64,000 nt of DNA from Pseudomonas gregormendelii (GTDB taxonomy: Bacteria; Pseudomonadota; Gammaproteobacteria; Pseudomonadales; Pseudomonadaceae). Numbering within the stretch: the stretch's first letter is position 1; each line of letters begins with the position of its first letter. Location: contig NZ_JADEVO010000023.1 in NCBI RefSeq assembly GCF_017114825.1, positions 29,573 to 93,572 on the forward strand, written 5' to 3'. Position numbers and translations under genes: made by a program. The notes beneath the pieces were generated by a model. The model was not told the DNA's origin. It saw only the letters and a list, made by a program, of their open reading frames with translations, and searched no databases. Below, one piece after another: positions 47,111 to 56,334 of this stretch.

Positions 47111-48628
47111 TCAGACATGCTCACCCGTCTTGGCCTGCACCGGTCGCGATTCTCCATGCCCATGGTCAACCTCCACCACCGGAATCTCCTTGCCATCGCA
47201 GTCGTGCAGCTTGCCATCGCTGAAGTAATCGCCTTCACGCAATGCGGCCAGGTCCTGATAACGCAACACCCGCTCGGTACCCGCAGCGAACACCGACTGC
47301 TGGTCGGAGTTGCCCGCCGTCAGGTGGTTGAACGCCAGGTTCAGCACGATGGCCATGATCGCCGACGAGCTGATGCCCGAGTGGAAGATGGTCGCAAACC
47401 AGCTCGGGAATTGGTCATAGAAGTTGGGCGCAGCGATGGGGATCATGCCGAAACCGATCGAGGTGGCAACGATGATCAGGTTGACGTTGTTGCGGTAATC
47501 AACCTTGGACAGCGTCCGAATGCCACTGGCCGCCACGGTGCCGAACAGCACAATACCGGCACCGCCGAGCACAGAGGTCGGCACTGCGGCAATCACCCGC
47601 CCCATGAACGGCAGCAGGCCGAGGATCACCAGGAACAACCCGCCCGTCGCTACCACGAAGCGACTCTTGATTCCGGTCACCGCCACCAGCCCGACGTTCT
47701 GGGCGAATGCGCTTTGGGTGAACGAGCCAAAGATCGGCGCGATCATGCTCGACAGCATGTCCGCGCGCAGACCGTTGCCCAGGCGCTTGGAGTCGACCTT
47801 GGTCTCGATGATTTCGCCCACGGCGAGAATGTCCGCCGAGGTTTCCACCAGCGTCACCATGACCACAATGCACATCGACAGGATCGCGGCGAAGTGGAAC
47901 GTCGGCATGCCGAAGTGGAACGGTGTCGGGAAACCGAACATCGGGCCCTGGGTCACGGACGAAAAGTCTGCCATGCCAAGGAACACCGCGATGACCGTGA
48001 CGATCACCATGGCCAGCAGGATCGACAAGCGGGAGATGGTCGCGCTGCCGACCTTGCTCAGCAGCAATACCAGCACCAGCGTCACTGCCGCCAAACCGAT
48101 GTTGGCCATGCTGCCGAAGTCAGGCGCGTGACTGTTGCCCCCCATGGCCCAGCGCGCGGCCACCGGCATCAGCGTCAGGCCGATGGTGGTGATCACGATG
48201 CCGGTCACCAGCGGCGGGAAGAACTTGGTGATACGCGAGAACACCGGAGTTATCAGTAACCCAATCAACGACGCGGCAATTACCGCCCCCAGGATCGACT
48301 GGAACCCGCCCTCCCCGCCGCTGCTGACAATCGCCACCATGGTCGCGACGCCGGAAAACGAGACGCCCTGGACCAGCGGCAACTGGCAGCCAAAAAACGG
48401 TAAACCAAGGGTCTGCAGCAACGTTGCCAGGCCCCCTGCAAACAGTGACGCAGCAATCAACAAACCGATGTCCGCCGGCGACAGCCCGGCCGCCTGTCCG
48501 ATAATCAACGGCACCGCAACGATGCCGCCGTACATGGTCAGAACGTGTTGCAGGCCATAAGCCATATTCGCGCCGATCCCAAGGTTTTCATCCTCAGGCC
48601 GTTGGTGTGAAACATGGGGCGTTTTCAT
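47111..48628 (-). CDS. Nucleobase:cation symporter-2 (uracil/xanthine permease) family transporter
   Basis: This 505-residue protein has 12-14 predicted helices. NCS2 features are the GLQHVLTMYGGIVAVPLIIG first helix (key QH pair) and the QNVGLVAVTGIKSR motif near residue 310. It imports xanthine, uric acid or uracil with protons; the length and sequence fit the xanthine/urate branch, but I cannot fix the substrate. It is a single gene with two palindromic sites upstream, so regulation by a repressor is likely. Confidence 0.9.
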   Translation of the reverse strand: MKTPHVSHQRPEDENLGIGANMAYGLQHVLTMYGGIVAVPLIIGQAAGLSPADIGLLIAASLFAGGLATLLQTLGLPFFGCQLPLVQGVSFSGVATMVAIVSSGGEGGFQSILGAVIAASLIGLLITPVFSRITKFFPPLVTGIVITTIGLTLMPVAARWAMGGNSHAPDFGSMANIGLAAVTLVLVLLLSKVGSATISRLSILLAMVIVTVIAVFLGMADFSSVTQGPMFGFPTPFHFGMPTFHFAAILSMCIVVMVTLVETSADILAVGEIIETKVDSKRLGNGLRADMLSSMIAPIFGSFTQSAFAQNVGLVAVTGIKSRFVVATGGLFLVILGLLPFMGRVIAAVPTSVLGGAGIVLFGTVAASGIRTLSKVDYRNNVNLIIVATSIGFGMIPIAAPNFYDQFPSWFATIFHSGISSSAIMAIVLNLAFNHLTAGNSDQQSVFAAGTERVLRYQDLAALREGDYFSDGKLHDCDGKEIPVVEVDHGHGESRPVQAKTGEHV

Positions 48629-48680
48629 GATTGGGGGGTTCCCTGGTTTTTTGTTATGCGCACACTGTATGCAAGACTCA

Positions 48681-48739
48681 GGACAAATGTCTATAGAGTT
48701 GTATACAACTCACCAGTCAAATTATGGACACATGTCCAT
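48681..48739. promoter_or_regulatory. Palindromic operator candidates upstream of the NCS2 permease
   Basis: AGTTGTATACAACT (48697-48710) is a perfect 14-nt palindrome of GntR-like form. ATGGACACATGTCCAT (48724-48739) has matching arms, and GGACAAATGTCTAT (48681-48694) repeats its core. They sit 53-111 bp before the permease start. The remaining bases to 48924 hold no gene. Confidence 0.6.
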
Positions 48740-48924
48740 CCCACCCTTGTTTGCACTGGGCTCCACCAGAAAAATTCCTTCACTATTTTTCGCCTGACAG
48801 CTCTCTCGCCCCCCGCTGTTTTTTAGCTTTCAGGCGTTGAGCGAGATCCCGCGAGTGCTCAAAACCTGAGCCGGTCGCTGAAGGCGATCAGCTCGGTCAC
48901 TTACTGAGGCTGGAAGTACGGCCT

Positions 48925-49752
48925 CTAAGCGCCGCTCACCAGGCGGGCCAAGGTTTGCCTCAATCCCGCATGCGCTGGCAGCCGAATGCCGAACTCGAGC
49001 TGTAGCAAGTCGATGAGTTCTGCGACATCAGCCACTTCATGCCGATCGCTGGCATGGCCGGTTCGATGGATGGCAAAACTGCCGTTGTTGAGCGTGCGCC
49101 GCCAGCCATCCCCGGTCCGCGCCACCATCAGTTGCCTTGAGAAAGACGAGTCTGGATGAGTCGAGACGTACCAGTTGCCGACGGCGTAATCGACGTCCTC
49201 CTGGCGCTGCAGGTCGAAGATGTACATCGGCCGCCATTCATCCCCGACCTTGGCGCGCAAGGTAAAGCCATCCTTATGCTGGTCGATCCGGTAGGGTTCG
49301 TGGGGCGTGGGCTGCTCGGCCCTGGAGTCGAGTAGCAGTGGCGCAGTGGGCACCATGCCGCCGAAGCCAACGTCGATGATGTAGCGCACGCCGTCCAGGT
49401 GCACCAGGCTCAAACGGTGAGTGCGGGCGGTCCAGGCGCCTTCGGGCTGGCCCATTACCACCCGACCGGTAATGCCCTGAACATCGAAGCCGAGCTCTTG
49501 GAGCAACACGAAAAAGATGTGGTTGAGTTCGTAGCAATAGCCGCCACGCTGTTCCTGCAGCAGTTTTCGCTCGATGGACGGCAAGTCGATCAGCACCGGT
49601 TCTCCCGCCAGCGTCGCCAGGTTTTCGAACGGGAACACGCCGGTGTGACGCAGTTGCAGCTGACGCAAGGTATCGAGTGTCGGCGCGGGCGGTGCTTCGA
49701 AACCTAGAAGTTGCAGGTAGTGCGCAAGGTTGCTCAGGCGTGTCTCGCTCAT
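48925..49752 (-). CDS. Arylamine N-acetyltransferase
   Basis: This 275-residue NAT-family enzyme acetylates arylamines with acetyl-CoA. All three catalytic residues are visible: Cys73 (RGGYCYELN), His112 (THRLSLV) and Asp127 (DVGFGG). It is a single gene with no functional link to its neighbours. A slightly shorter spacing to xthA suggests separate transcription. Confidence 0.95.
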   Translation of the reverse strand: MSETRLSNLAHYLQLLGFEAPPAPTLDTLRQLQLRHTGVFPFENLATLAGEPVLIDLPSIERKLLQEQRGGYCYELNHIFFVLLQELGFDVQGITGRVVMGQPEGAWTARTHRLSLVHLDGVRYIIDVGFGGMVPTAPLLLDSRAEQPTPHEPYRIDQHKDGFTLRAKVGDEWRPMYIFDLQRQEDVDYAVGNWYVSTHPDSSFSRQLMVARTGDGWRRTLNNGSFAIHRTGHASDRHEVADVAELIDLLQLEFGIRLPAHAGLRQTLARLVSGA

Positions 49753-49860
49753 TGCTCAGTCCTGTACGGGTGCTGCGGATCGCTCCGCCGATGGGCCACA
49801 GGTATAGGCCAAAAACGCCCCGGACCAACAATTGATTTCCCCAATCAGCCTTTTTTGAAA

Positions 49861-50655
49861 TCAACGACGCTTGCGTGAGCCCAGGCGAATCCAGGTCGGG
49901 GCATGGTCGCTGGCGTGGGGTTCATTGCGCACCCAGGCGTCCACGCCAGCCTCCTCCAGGTAAGGACTCGACGCCGGGTTGAGCAACAGGTGGTCGATGC
50001 GCAGGCCCGAGTTCTTTTGCCAGTGCTGGCGGAAGTAATCCCAGAAGGTATAGAGCCGATCTTCCGGGTAGAGATGACGCAGGGAATCGGTCCAGCCCTG
50101 CTCGAGCAGGCGCTGGTAACACTCGCGACTTTCCGGCTGCAGCAAGGCATCCTTGAGCCAGGAGCGCGGGTTATAGATATCCATGTCGGTGGGCACTACG
50201 TTGTAATCCCCGGCCAGCACCACCGGATGGTCGCTGGCCTGAAGGTCCTTGGCATAGGCGATCAATCGCTCGAACCAGGCCAGCTTGTAATCAAATTTGG
50301 GCCCGGGCTGCGGGTTGCCATTAGGCAAGTAAAGACACCCCACCAACACCCCGTGCACGGCGGCCTCGATGTAGCGGCTGTGCGTGTCGCTGTCATCGCC
50401 TGGCAACCCGCGCCGGCTTTCCAGCGGTTGCGCATCCCGCGCCAGGATCGCTACCCCGTTCCACGACGACTGGCCCTGCCAGATCGCGCCATATCCGGCA
50501 GCTTCAAGCTCGGCAGCGGGAAAAGCGCTGTCCACTGACTTGAGCTCCTGCAGGCAGACAACGTCCGGTTGCTCGCGCTCGAGCCAGGCGAGCAGGTTCG
50601 GCAAACGGGCGCGCATGCCATTGACGTTGAACGTGGCGATTCGCAATTTTTTCAT
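49861..50655 (-). CDS. xthA: Exodeoxyribonuclease III / AP endonuclease
   Basis: The 264-residue EEP-fold nuclease repairs abasic sites. Motifs are LRIATFNVNGMRARLP (N-terminal Asn), CLQELK (metal Glu, about 36), AGDYNVVPTDMDIYNP (about 148-163) and the C-terminal SDHAP with the catalytic His. Its length and motifs match the ExoIII family. Paralogues of this class are common in Pseudomonas, so the symbol is by family, not by proven orthology. Confidence 0.9.
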   Translation of the reverse strand: MKKLRIATFNVNGMRARLPNLLAWLEREQPDVVCLQELKSVDSAFPAAELEAAGYGAIWQGQSSWNGVAILARDAQPLESRRGLPGDDSDTHSRYIEAAVHGVLVGCLYLPNGNPQPGPKFDYKLAWFERLIAYAKDLQASDHPVVLAGDYNVVPTDMDIYNPRSWLKDALLQPESRECYQRLLEQGWTDSLRHLYPEDRLYTFWDYFRQHWQKNSGLRIDHLLLNPASSPYLEEAGVDAWVRNEPHASDHAPTWIRLGSRKRR

Positions 50656-50850
50656 GGGCCGGCGCTCCTGCTGGCAAAGTGGACGGCGTGGTTTCCAAGG
50701 TTGTGACAGCTGGCTTTTTGCGGGGTTGCGTCGGAATGGGTTGGTACCTGTCCGCTGCGCTCACCTCACGACCACTCGTCATCCAATCGGCACCAACCCC
50801 CTCCCGCGCCACCCCAACATCAGGTAACGACTCATTTTTGGAGACGTACC

Positions 50851-51195
50851 ATGAAAAATCTCAAGATCTCCTCACTGCTTCTGGCCGGGTTGATGTCCGT
50901 GGCGTCACTGGGTGCCTATGCGGCGTCCGGCGATGGAGCTGACGCTACCGGGACCAAATCGGGATCCGTCGGTGGCTCGACCATGTCCCCCAATAACAAC
51001 CCTGGCATGCCTTCCGGCACCTCGGGTGGCAGCAACAGTAGCTCGACCCCATCCACCGGCAGCGGCAGCGGCAGCGGCAGCAGTACCGGCGGCGGCACCG
51101 GCACCAATGGCGGCACCAGCGGCTCGGGTGCAGGCGGCGGCACCGGGGCTCCGGGTGGTGGCACGGGCGGTGCGGGCGGTGGCACGGGCAGCTGA
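50851..51195 (+). CDS. Exported Gly/Ser/Thr-rich low-complexity protein
   Basis: The 114-residue protein has a clear signal peptide (MKNLKISSLLLAGLMSVASL, cleaved after AYA). The rest is almost only Gly, Ser, Thr, Ala, Pro and Asn in GGT/GSG repeats from about residue 55 on. The start follows TTTTTGGAGACGTACC, a good ribosome-binding site. The DNA of the tail is itself repetitive (GGCAGC and GGTGGCACGGGC units), so length changes by slippage are possible. The function is unknown. Confidence 0.7.
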   Translation: MKNLKISSLLLAGLMSVASLGAYAASGDGADATGTKSGSVGGSTMSPNNNPGMPSGTSGGSNSSSTPSTGSGSGSGSSTGGGTGTNGGTSGSGAGGGTGAPGGGTGGAGGGTGS

Positions 51196-51256
51196 ACGCG
51201 TAAAGGCAGCCGATGAACTCGACTGCCTGCGTTGCCCTGACCGTACAAACGCTGTA

Positions 51257-52828
51257 TCAACGATCTGAGCGTATCAACGCCTCTTCGGCGCCTTCCATCG
51301 AAAGCACCGCCACCCGGTTGCGGCCGGAATGTTTGGCTTGATACAGGGCTGCATCCGCGCGCCCGATAAACACTTCGATACTGTCGCGCCCGTTTGGCAC
51401 GAACGAGTAGCACCCCAGGCTCACGGTGATGTATCCCGTGGGCGATTCGGTATGGGTGATGTTCTTGCCCATGACTCTTTGGCGAATTTCCTCTGCGATA
51501 ATCTTAGCCCCGCGCAGATCGGTGTCAGGCAGCAGTACCGCGAATTCCTCCCCGCCATAACGCACCGCAAGATCAGCCTTGCGCTGACAGCATGCTTTCA
51601 CCGCACCCGCCACTTCAGCCAGGCAATGGTCACCGACAACGTGACCGTAGGTATCGTTGTAGCGCTTGAAAAAATCGATGTCGAGCATGATCAGGCTCAG
51701 CGGACTGGCTTGCCGGGCCCCACGCCCGAACTCGATGTCCAGCGCGCGCTCGAACAACCTTCGATTGGCCAGCCCCGTCAGGCTGTCGTGGGTGGCGATC
51801 AGCTCCAGCGTTTCCTGGGCCGCGCGCAAATCCGCCTCGATGCGCTCGCCATTGCGCACCTGATGGATGAACACCCAACCGAACAGGCAAACGCCCAGCA
51901 CCACCAGGCCGACGATCATGCTGGACTGGAATGCGGTGTCTGACCAGCGCTTGAGAATCGCCGTTTGCGAAGAAGCCGCGGACACCACCAGCGGATAGGC
52001 GTCCAGCTGCCGGTAACCGTGCAGGCGTATCACGCCGTCCACCATCGAGCTCACCATGGCATTGCCGGAAGACGCACCGGGCAGCCATTTCTGGAAGATT
52101 TCCCCCTGGGCCAGGCTCGAGCCAATCTGCGCTTCCACGAAAGGCCTGCGCGCCAGCAGGGTGCCATCGGTCATGGCGAGGAACATCGAGCCGTTGTCAT
52201 CGATGCTGAAGCTTTTGAAGAACTGGTCGAAATACGACATCTTGATCCCGGCCATCAACACGCCCAGGAACTTGCCATCCTTGTCGTTTACCCGCTTGGA
52301 CAGCGGAATGATCCACTCGCCATTCTCGCGACTGCGAATCGCCGGGCCAATGTGCGCCCGCGAAGAAATGTTCTGCTGGTGGAACTTGAAGTAGTCTCGA
52401 TCCGCCACGCCCTTGCCACGGGGCAGGTCTTCGAACGACGTCACCACCCATTGCCCCTGGCGGTCGAACAGGAAAATGCCGTGCAGCTGATTCAGCGCCG
52501 CCACTCGCCGGGCGAAGGCCCTCTGCAGCCTTGGCACTTGCGCAGCGCCGTAGCCGTCAGCCTGAATCCAGTCGGCCAGGCTGCTCAACACCAGGTCAGC
52601 CTTCATGAAGGTATCTTCAGCCTGCTGTGCCATGGCACGGGTCAGATTCTGCGACGCCACTTGCGCCTGTTCCAGATCGTAACGGCGTGACTGGTCCAGT
52701 TGCAGGTACAGCAAACCCACAAGGGTCAGGCAAACGGCTACGATGAACAGCACCGCCGCCTTGAGCAGCGGCATTCGTTTCAGCGGCCGGCCGGAGCTGG
52801 GCTGGTGGTCATACATGGGAATTGGCAA
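51257..52828 (-). CDS. Membrane diguanylate cyclase with periplasmic Cache sensor
   Basis: The 523-residue protein has a transmembrane helix (about 25-45), a periplasmic dCache region (about 50-300, with TSFEDLPRGKGVADRDYF), a second helix (about 310-330) and a cytoplasmic GGDEF domain. GGEEF near residue 450 is preceded by an RKAD inhibitory site. It makes cyclic-di-GMP. I used the TTG at 52828 because AGGATGAG stands at the right distance; the ATG at 52816 is the alternative. It is the third gene of a minus-strand unit. Confidence 0.92.
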   Translation of the reverse strand: MPIPMYDHQPSSGRPLKRMPLLKAAVLFIVAVCLTLVGLLYLQLDQSRRYDLEQAQVASQNLTRAMAQQAEDTFMKADLVLSSLADWIQADGYGAAQVPRLQRAFARRVAALNQLHGIFLFDRQGQWVVTSFEDLPRGKGVADRDYFKFHQQNISSRAHIGPAIRSRENGEWIIPLSKRVNDKDGKFLGVLMAGIKMSYFDQFFKSFSIDDNGSMFLAMTDGTLLARRPFVEAQIGSSLAQGEIFQKWLPGASSGNAMVSSMVDGVIRLHGYRQLDAYPLVVSAASSQTAILKRWSDTAFQSSMIVGLVVLGVCLFGWVFIHQVRNGERIEADLRAAQETLELIATHDSLTGLANRRLFERALDIEFGRGARQASPLSLIMLDIDFFKRYNDTYGHVVGDHCLAEVAGAVKACCQRKADLAVRYGGEEFAVLLPDTDLRGAKIIAEEIRQRVMGKNITHTESPTGYITVSLGCYSFVPNGRDSIEVFIGRADAALYQAKHSGRNRVAVLSMEGAEEALIRSDR

Positions 52829-52853
52829 GAAAACTCATCCTGGGAAAGGCGCG

Positions 52854-53657
52854 TCAGGCGCCGATCATTCTGTCGACATCTTCAAAGGTCACACGGGGTA
52901 CCAGTTCAGCAGGGATCCTCGAAGTGCTGGACAGGTTGTAGACCTGGAAGTCCGGATTCATCACGTATTTCGACAGAATCTTGAACGACGGCAGGATCCG
53001 GGTGTGGAAATGCTCATCCAGCGTGCAAGGCGAAACCAAGGCCCCCGGAGTCTCGTAGAAGCGTTTCACTGATTGATTCAGATCGACACCCACCAGGAAC
53101 ACCTTGGAAAAACCCAGGTGATAAGCAACCTGCAGGGCCACATAAGCCACCGTGCGCGCATCAAAAAAACCACGCTTAAGATTCTTGCTGAAACCCAGGC
53201 TGCGATTACGCCCTGCCCCCAGCTTGCGGCTTCGGATCAGTTCCCTGTCACGCCGGCCCAGCAGCCCCAGCCATGACAGCCTGGGAGCACGAGTCAACAG
53301 GTACAGCTCCCCCTTGGGGTTGAGCGCCTGGTAATAAGCGTGACTTTGCGTCACCGCAACCCGCTGGCTCAAGCGCATGGCTTCAGCGAACAGACGCGGC
53401 TGCTCCCTGTAGAACGCGTCATCCGAGCACATGAAAAAGTACGGTTTGATGCCGGTGCCGATGAACATCGATATCGCACCGTTCATGGTAATCATCGGCA
53501 CGTCAGCATACTTCTTGAGAGGAAAGTCCTTGGCTGACGCACCCGAGGCGATGATAAACACCGCCCCGTTACTTATATTGCGACACTCATCCAGGTCATG
53601 CACCTGGACCAGACTCTTGACCAGTTCCGTGGTTTTTTGCGCAACATCCATATTCAC
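52854..53657 (-). CDS. DUF115/GT42-like putative glycosyltransferase or LPS-core protein
   Basis: This 267-residue cytosolic protein has VFIIASGASAKDFPLKKY (about 33-50) and ITMNGAISMF, which resemble the nucleotide-sugar-binding start of DUF115 and sialyltransferase-like (GT42) proteins, and VFLVGVDLNQ (about 192-201). I recall similar Pseudomonas proteins being labelled LPS core biosynthesis, but the acceptor and sugar are unknown. It starts five bases after the LD-transpeptidase stop and precedes the cyclase gene by 25 bp. Confidence 0.6.
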   Translation of the reverse strand: MNMDVAQKTTELVKSLVQVHDLDECRNISNGAVFIIASGASAKDFPLKKYADVPMITMNGAISMFIGTGIKPYFFMCSDDAFYREQPRLFAEAMRLSQRVAVTQSHAYYQALNPKGELYLLTRAPRLSWLGLLGRRDRELIRSRKLGAGRNRSLGFSKNLKRGFFDARTVAYVALQVAYHLGFSKVFLVGVDLNQSVKRFYETPGALVSPCTLDEHFHTRILPSFKILSKYVMNPDFQVYNLSSTSRIPAELVPRVTFEDVDRMIGA

Positions 53658-53662
53658 CCCCC

Positions 53663-55408
53663 TTATTTCGGGTTGAGCACCACGGCGGGAGCTCCTGCCC
53701 GCAGCAAATCCAGAATCGGTAACTTGGAGGGCAGGTTCAACCCCCGCAGGACAGCCGAATCGTAGCCGTACACATCGGGCTTGAACGTCACTCGCCCGTC
53801 ATTACTCAGGTCTACCGTCCAGTACGCCAACAGCACCGGCACCTTCACCGGCAGCCGAATATTTTCGGTCTTGCCCTTGGCCAACTGTTTCTGGATGCCG
53901 GCACTGTCCCAGCGCACCGGATCGTTGAACAACAGTTCGACCAGCTGCAACGGGTTTTCCACGCGAATGCAGCCGGAACTGGTGGCGCGCATCGACTTGG
54001 AGAACAACTCGCGATGGGGCGTGTCGTGCAAATAAATCGCATAGTCGTTGGGAAAACGAATCACCACCTGCCCCAGCGAACTGTCGGGCCCCGCATCCTG
54101 GCGCAGGCTGACGCCACGCGGGTTGCTCCAGTCGACGCTCGACGGATCCAGCACCGCACCCTCGCGATCGATCACGCGAATGTGGTTGGCGGCGAGATAC
54201 CCGGGATTCCTCTGGATCTTGGGGATCACGTCTTCCTTGAGGATGGTGGGGGGCACCGTCCAGGTCGGGTTGAACGTGACATAGGTGATCTCGGACTGGA
54301 ACACCGGCGTGTTACGGAACGGCTTGCCCACCTGCACCCGCGAGCGCCAGATGGGCTTGCCGTCGCGGTACATCGCGACTTTATACCCGGCGATATCAAC
54401 AATCACGAAGGTGCCTTGCAGCTTGTACAGCAGCCAGCGCGCCCGCTCCATGTTCACCCGGACCTGATCGATGCGCGCGTCGACCGACACATTCAGCGCC
54501 GCCAGCGTGGTCGCCCCGGCCACACCATCAGCCCCCAGGTACTGCTCGGCCTGATATTTCTTCACTGCCGCAATCACTGCGCCGTCATATTTGGCTCCAC
54601 GGGCCAGGCGCGGTTCGAGAAAACCACCGGCGACCAACCTGGCCCGCAACTGGGCGACGGCAGGGTCATCCATGCCCGGCTTGAGCGATTGACCTTCGGC
54701 CACTTTTGGCCAGCCACCCACGTCGTGCACCTTGCGCAACTGCGCCAGGCCTTCGCGCAAGCCGCGATACACCGCCTCTTGCGGTGGCGCCTGGGCAAAG
54801 GCGCCAGCCACGTCATGGGCATCCAGGGCGATGAAGAATTTATTCACGTCTTCCCGGGGATCGACGTCCGCAGGGTCGAAATTCCAATGGATATCCAATC
54901 GGGAAGGATCGACCTTGCCGCGACGCAACTGCAGCAATGCCGTGAGAAAAGTATGAGTGGCCGCAACATCGAATGCCGCTCGCTGTTCAGGTGTCGCCGA
55001 ATCAGCCTGCATCAATGTCCGCGACGCGGCCAACTCGTCGATATGAAAATCCGCCGGGTTCAAGCCATCGACCTGAGTGGCCCGCAAGCTGGCAAACAAT
55101 TGCACGGTATCGCCTTCGTTGGTCCACGCCGCGCGATAGCCGCGATGGGAGTAGAAATCCAGGACCATGCGGCTGACATCGACCCGCTTATGCCGCGGCG
55201 CAGTCAGTAAAGGAGGAAAAGATGTCGTCAGGGGCGAAAGGTGCGCCTGGATCGCCTGCCCGACGTTGTCATCCGCTGCCGCATCCCTTTGGATGATGGG
55301 AGCAATTGTCCCCTCGTTCGACGAATTTTCTCCATGCGCAGCACCGCTGATCAGAAAGACCATAAAAAAGACGCGGCTTATGACGAATAACCTTGTTAAT
55401 TGCACCAT
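53663..55408 (-). CDS. YcbB-like L,D-transpeptidase
   Basis: This 581-residue exported protein has a signal peptide (about 1-26), a peptidoglycan-binding-1 region (about 250-300, LRARLVAGGFLEPR...GAVIAAVKKYQ) and a YkuD catalytic domain (about 330-510) with HDTPHRELF and SSGCIRV. The Cys near residue 480 is catalytic. It should form 3-3 cross-links or anchor proteins to peptidoglycan. The start follows AAGGA. It is the first gene of the three-gene unit and diverges from the gene at 55490. Confidence 0.92.
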   Translation of the reverse strand: MVQLTRLFVISRVFFMVFLISGAAHGENSSNEGTIAPIIQRDAAADDNVGQAIQAHLSPLTTSFPPLLTAPRHKRVDVSRMVLDFYSHRGYRAAWTNEGDTVQLFASLRATQVDGLNPADFHIDELAASRTLMQADSATPEQRAAFDVAATHTFLTALLQLRRGKVDPSRLDIHWNFDPADVDPREDVNKFFIALDAHDVAGAFAQAPPQEAVYRGLREGLAQLRKVHDVGGWPKVAEGQSLKPGMDDPAVAQLRARLVAGGFLEPRLARGAKYDGAVIAAVKKYQAEQYLGADGVAGATTLAALNVSVDARIDQVRVNMERARWLLYKLQGTFVIVDIAGYKVAMYRDGKPIWRSRVQVGKPFRNTPVFQSEITYVTFNPTWTVPPTILKEDVIPKIQRNPGYLAANHIRVIDREGAVLDPSSVDWSNPRGVSLRQDAGPDSSLGQVVIRFPNDYAIYLHDTPHRELFSKSMRATSSGCIRVENPLQLVELLFNDPVRWDSAGIQKQLAKGKTENIRLPVKVPVLLAYWTVDLSNDGRVTFKPDVYGYDSAVLRGLNLPSKLPILDLLRAGAPAVVLNPK

Positions 55409-55489
55409 GGATAATCCTTAATCTCCCGATTTCAACGGCTAGCTTCCCGCAAACAGCTAGACTCGAACCTATCACGATGAGACATCTAT

Positions 55490-56194
55490 ATGGCGCCAGC
55501 TCGCATTCGTCTGCTTCTCTCGGCCCTGCTGCTGACATCCCTTTCAGTACCGGCAGCCTACGCCGATTCGCTTGCCGCCGCCCTCGTCAAAGCGGCTCCA
55601 GATGCCAACGCCGCCGTTATAAACCTGGCAGTACGTGCTTCACAATGTACGCAGGCCCAGGGTTCAGCTCCAGCCCAACGCCTGGCAGTCATCGATTACT
55701 CCCTGCCTTCGACCGAACAACGCCTGTGGGTGTTCGATCTGAAAAAGAGAAAGTTGCTGTTTCGTGAACTGGTCGCCCATGGCCGTAACAGCGGCGAGAA
55801 CATGGCGGTCAACTTTTCCAACCAGAACGAGAGTTTCGCCACCAGTTTAGGGTTGTATCGCACACAAGCCAGTTACGTCGGGCAGAACGGTTATTCCCTG
55901 CGCATGCAAGGCCTGGAACCAGGCTTCAACGATAACGCGTTTGACCGGGCAATCGTCATTCACGGTGCACCATATGTCAGCCCGGTACTGGCACGCGCCA
56001 ACGGCCGGATTGGTCGAAGCCTGGGCTGCCCGGCCGTGAGACCTGCCGTTGCTCGCCCGTTGATTGACTCGATGAAAAATGGGCAGTTGTTGTTTTCTTA
56101 TTATCCGGACCAGCGCTGGTTGAAGTCATCGCCTTATATTAACTGCAGTGGCGCAACGGTTGCTTCGGTGGGTAAGGCTACGTCTCGGAAGTAG
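55490..56194 (+). CDS. Exported YkuD-2-type L,D-transpeptidase-like protein
   Basis: The 234-residue protein has a signal peptide (cleaved after AYA, residue about 25). The YkuD-2/murein L,D-transpeptidase domain contains VIHGAPYVS and GRSLGCPAV (Cys near residue 180). It likely acts on peptidoglycan in the periplasm. It diverges from the larger YcbB-like gene across 81 bp. The intergenic stretch could carry a shared regulatory site, but none is obvious. Confidence 0.88.
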   Translation: MAPARIRLLLSALLLTSLSVPAAYADSLAAALVKAAPDANAAVINLAVRASQCTQAQGSAPAQRLAVIDYSLPSTEQRLWVFDLKKRKLLFRELVAHGRNSGENMAVNFSNQNESFATSLGLYRTQASYVGQNGYSLRMQGLEPGFNDNAFDRAIVIHGAPYVSPVLARANGRIGRSLGCPAVRPAVARPLIDSMKNGQLLFSYYPDQRWLKSSPYINCSGATVASVGKATSRK

Positions 56195-56284
56195 GTTGGG
56201 GGGGCTGGGGATTGCCACCTTCGCCCTGGATACCAAACAACGACCCGAGCGCCTTCTCGCTCTGAACGTTTGAGCAGAGATAGC

Positions 56285-56308
56285 AAAAAGCCGCCTCATG
56301 GGCGGCTC
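56285..56308 (-). terminator. Terminator of the brnTA operon
   Basis: On the minus strand, GAGCCGCC, CATGA and GGCGGCTTTTT. The plus strand lacks a T-run, so it serves the minus operon. Confidence 0.75.
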
Positions 56309-56334
56309 ATTGTCTTGGTGATTAACCTGGGTGG

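Noticed and set aside
51257..52828. Loss of catalytic activity in the diguanylate cyclase because the motif reads GGEEF instead of GGDEF.
   Set aside because: GGEEF is a normal active variant, and the RxxD inhibitory site is also in place.
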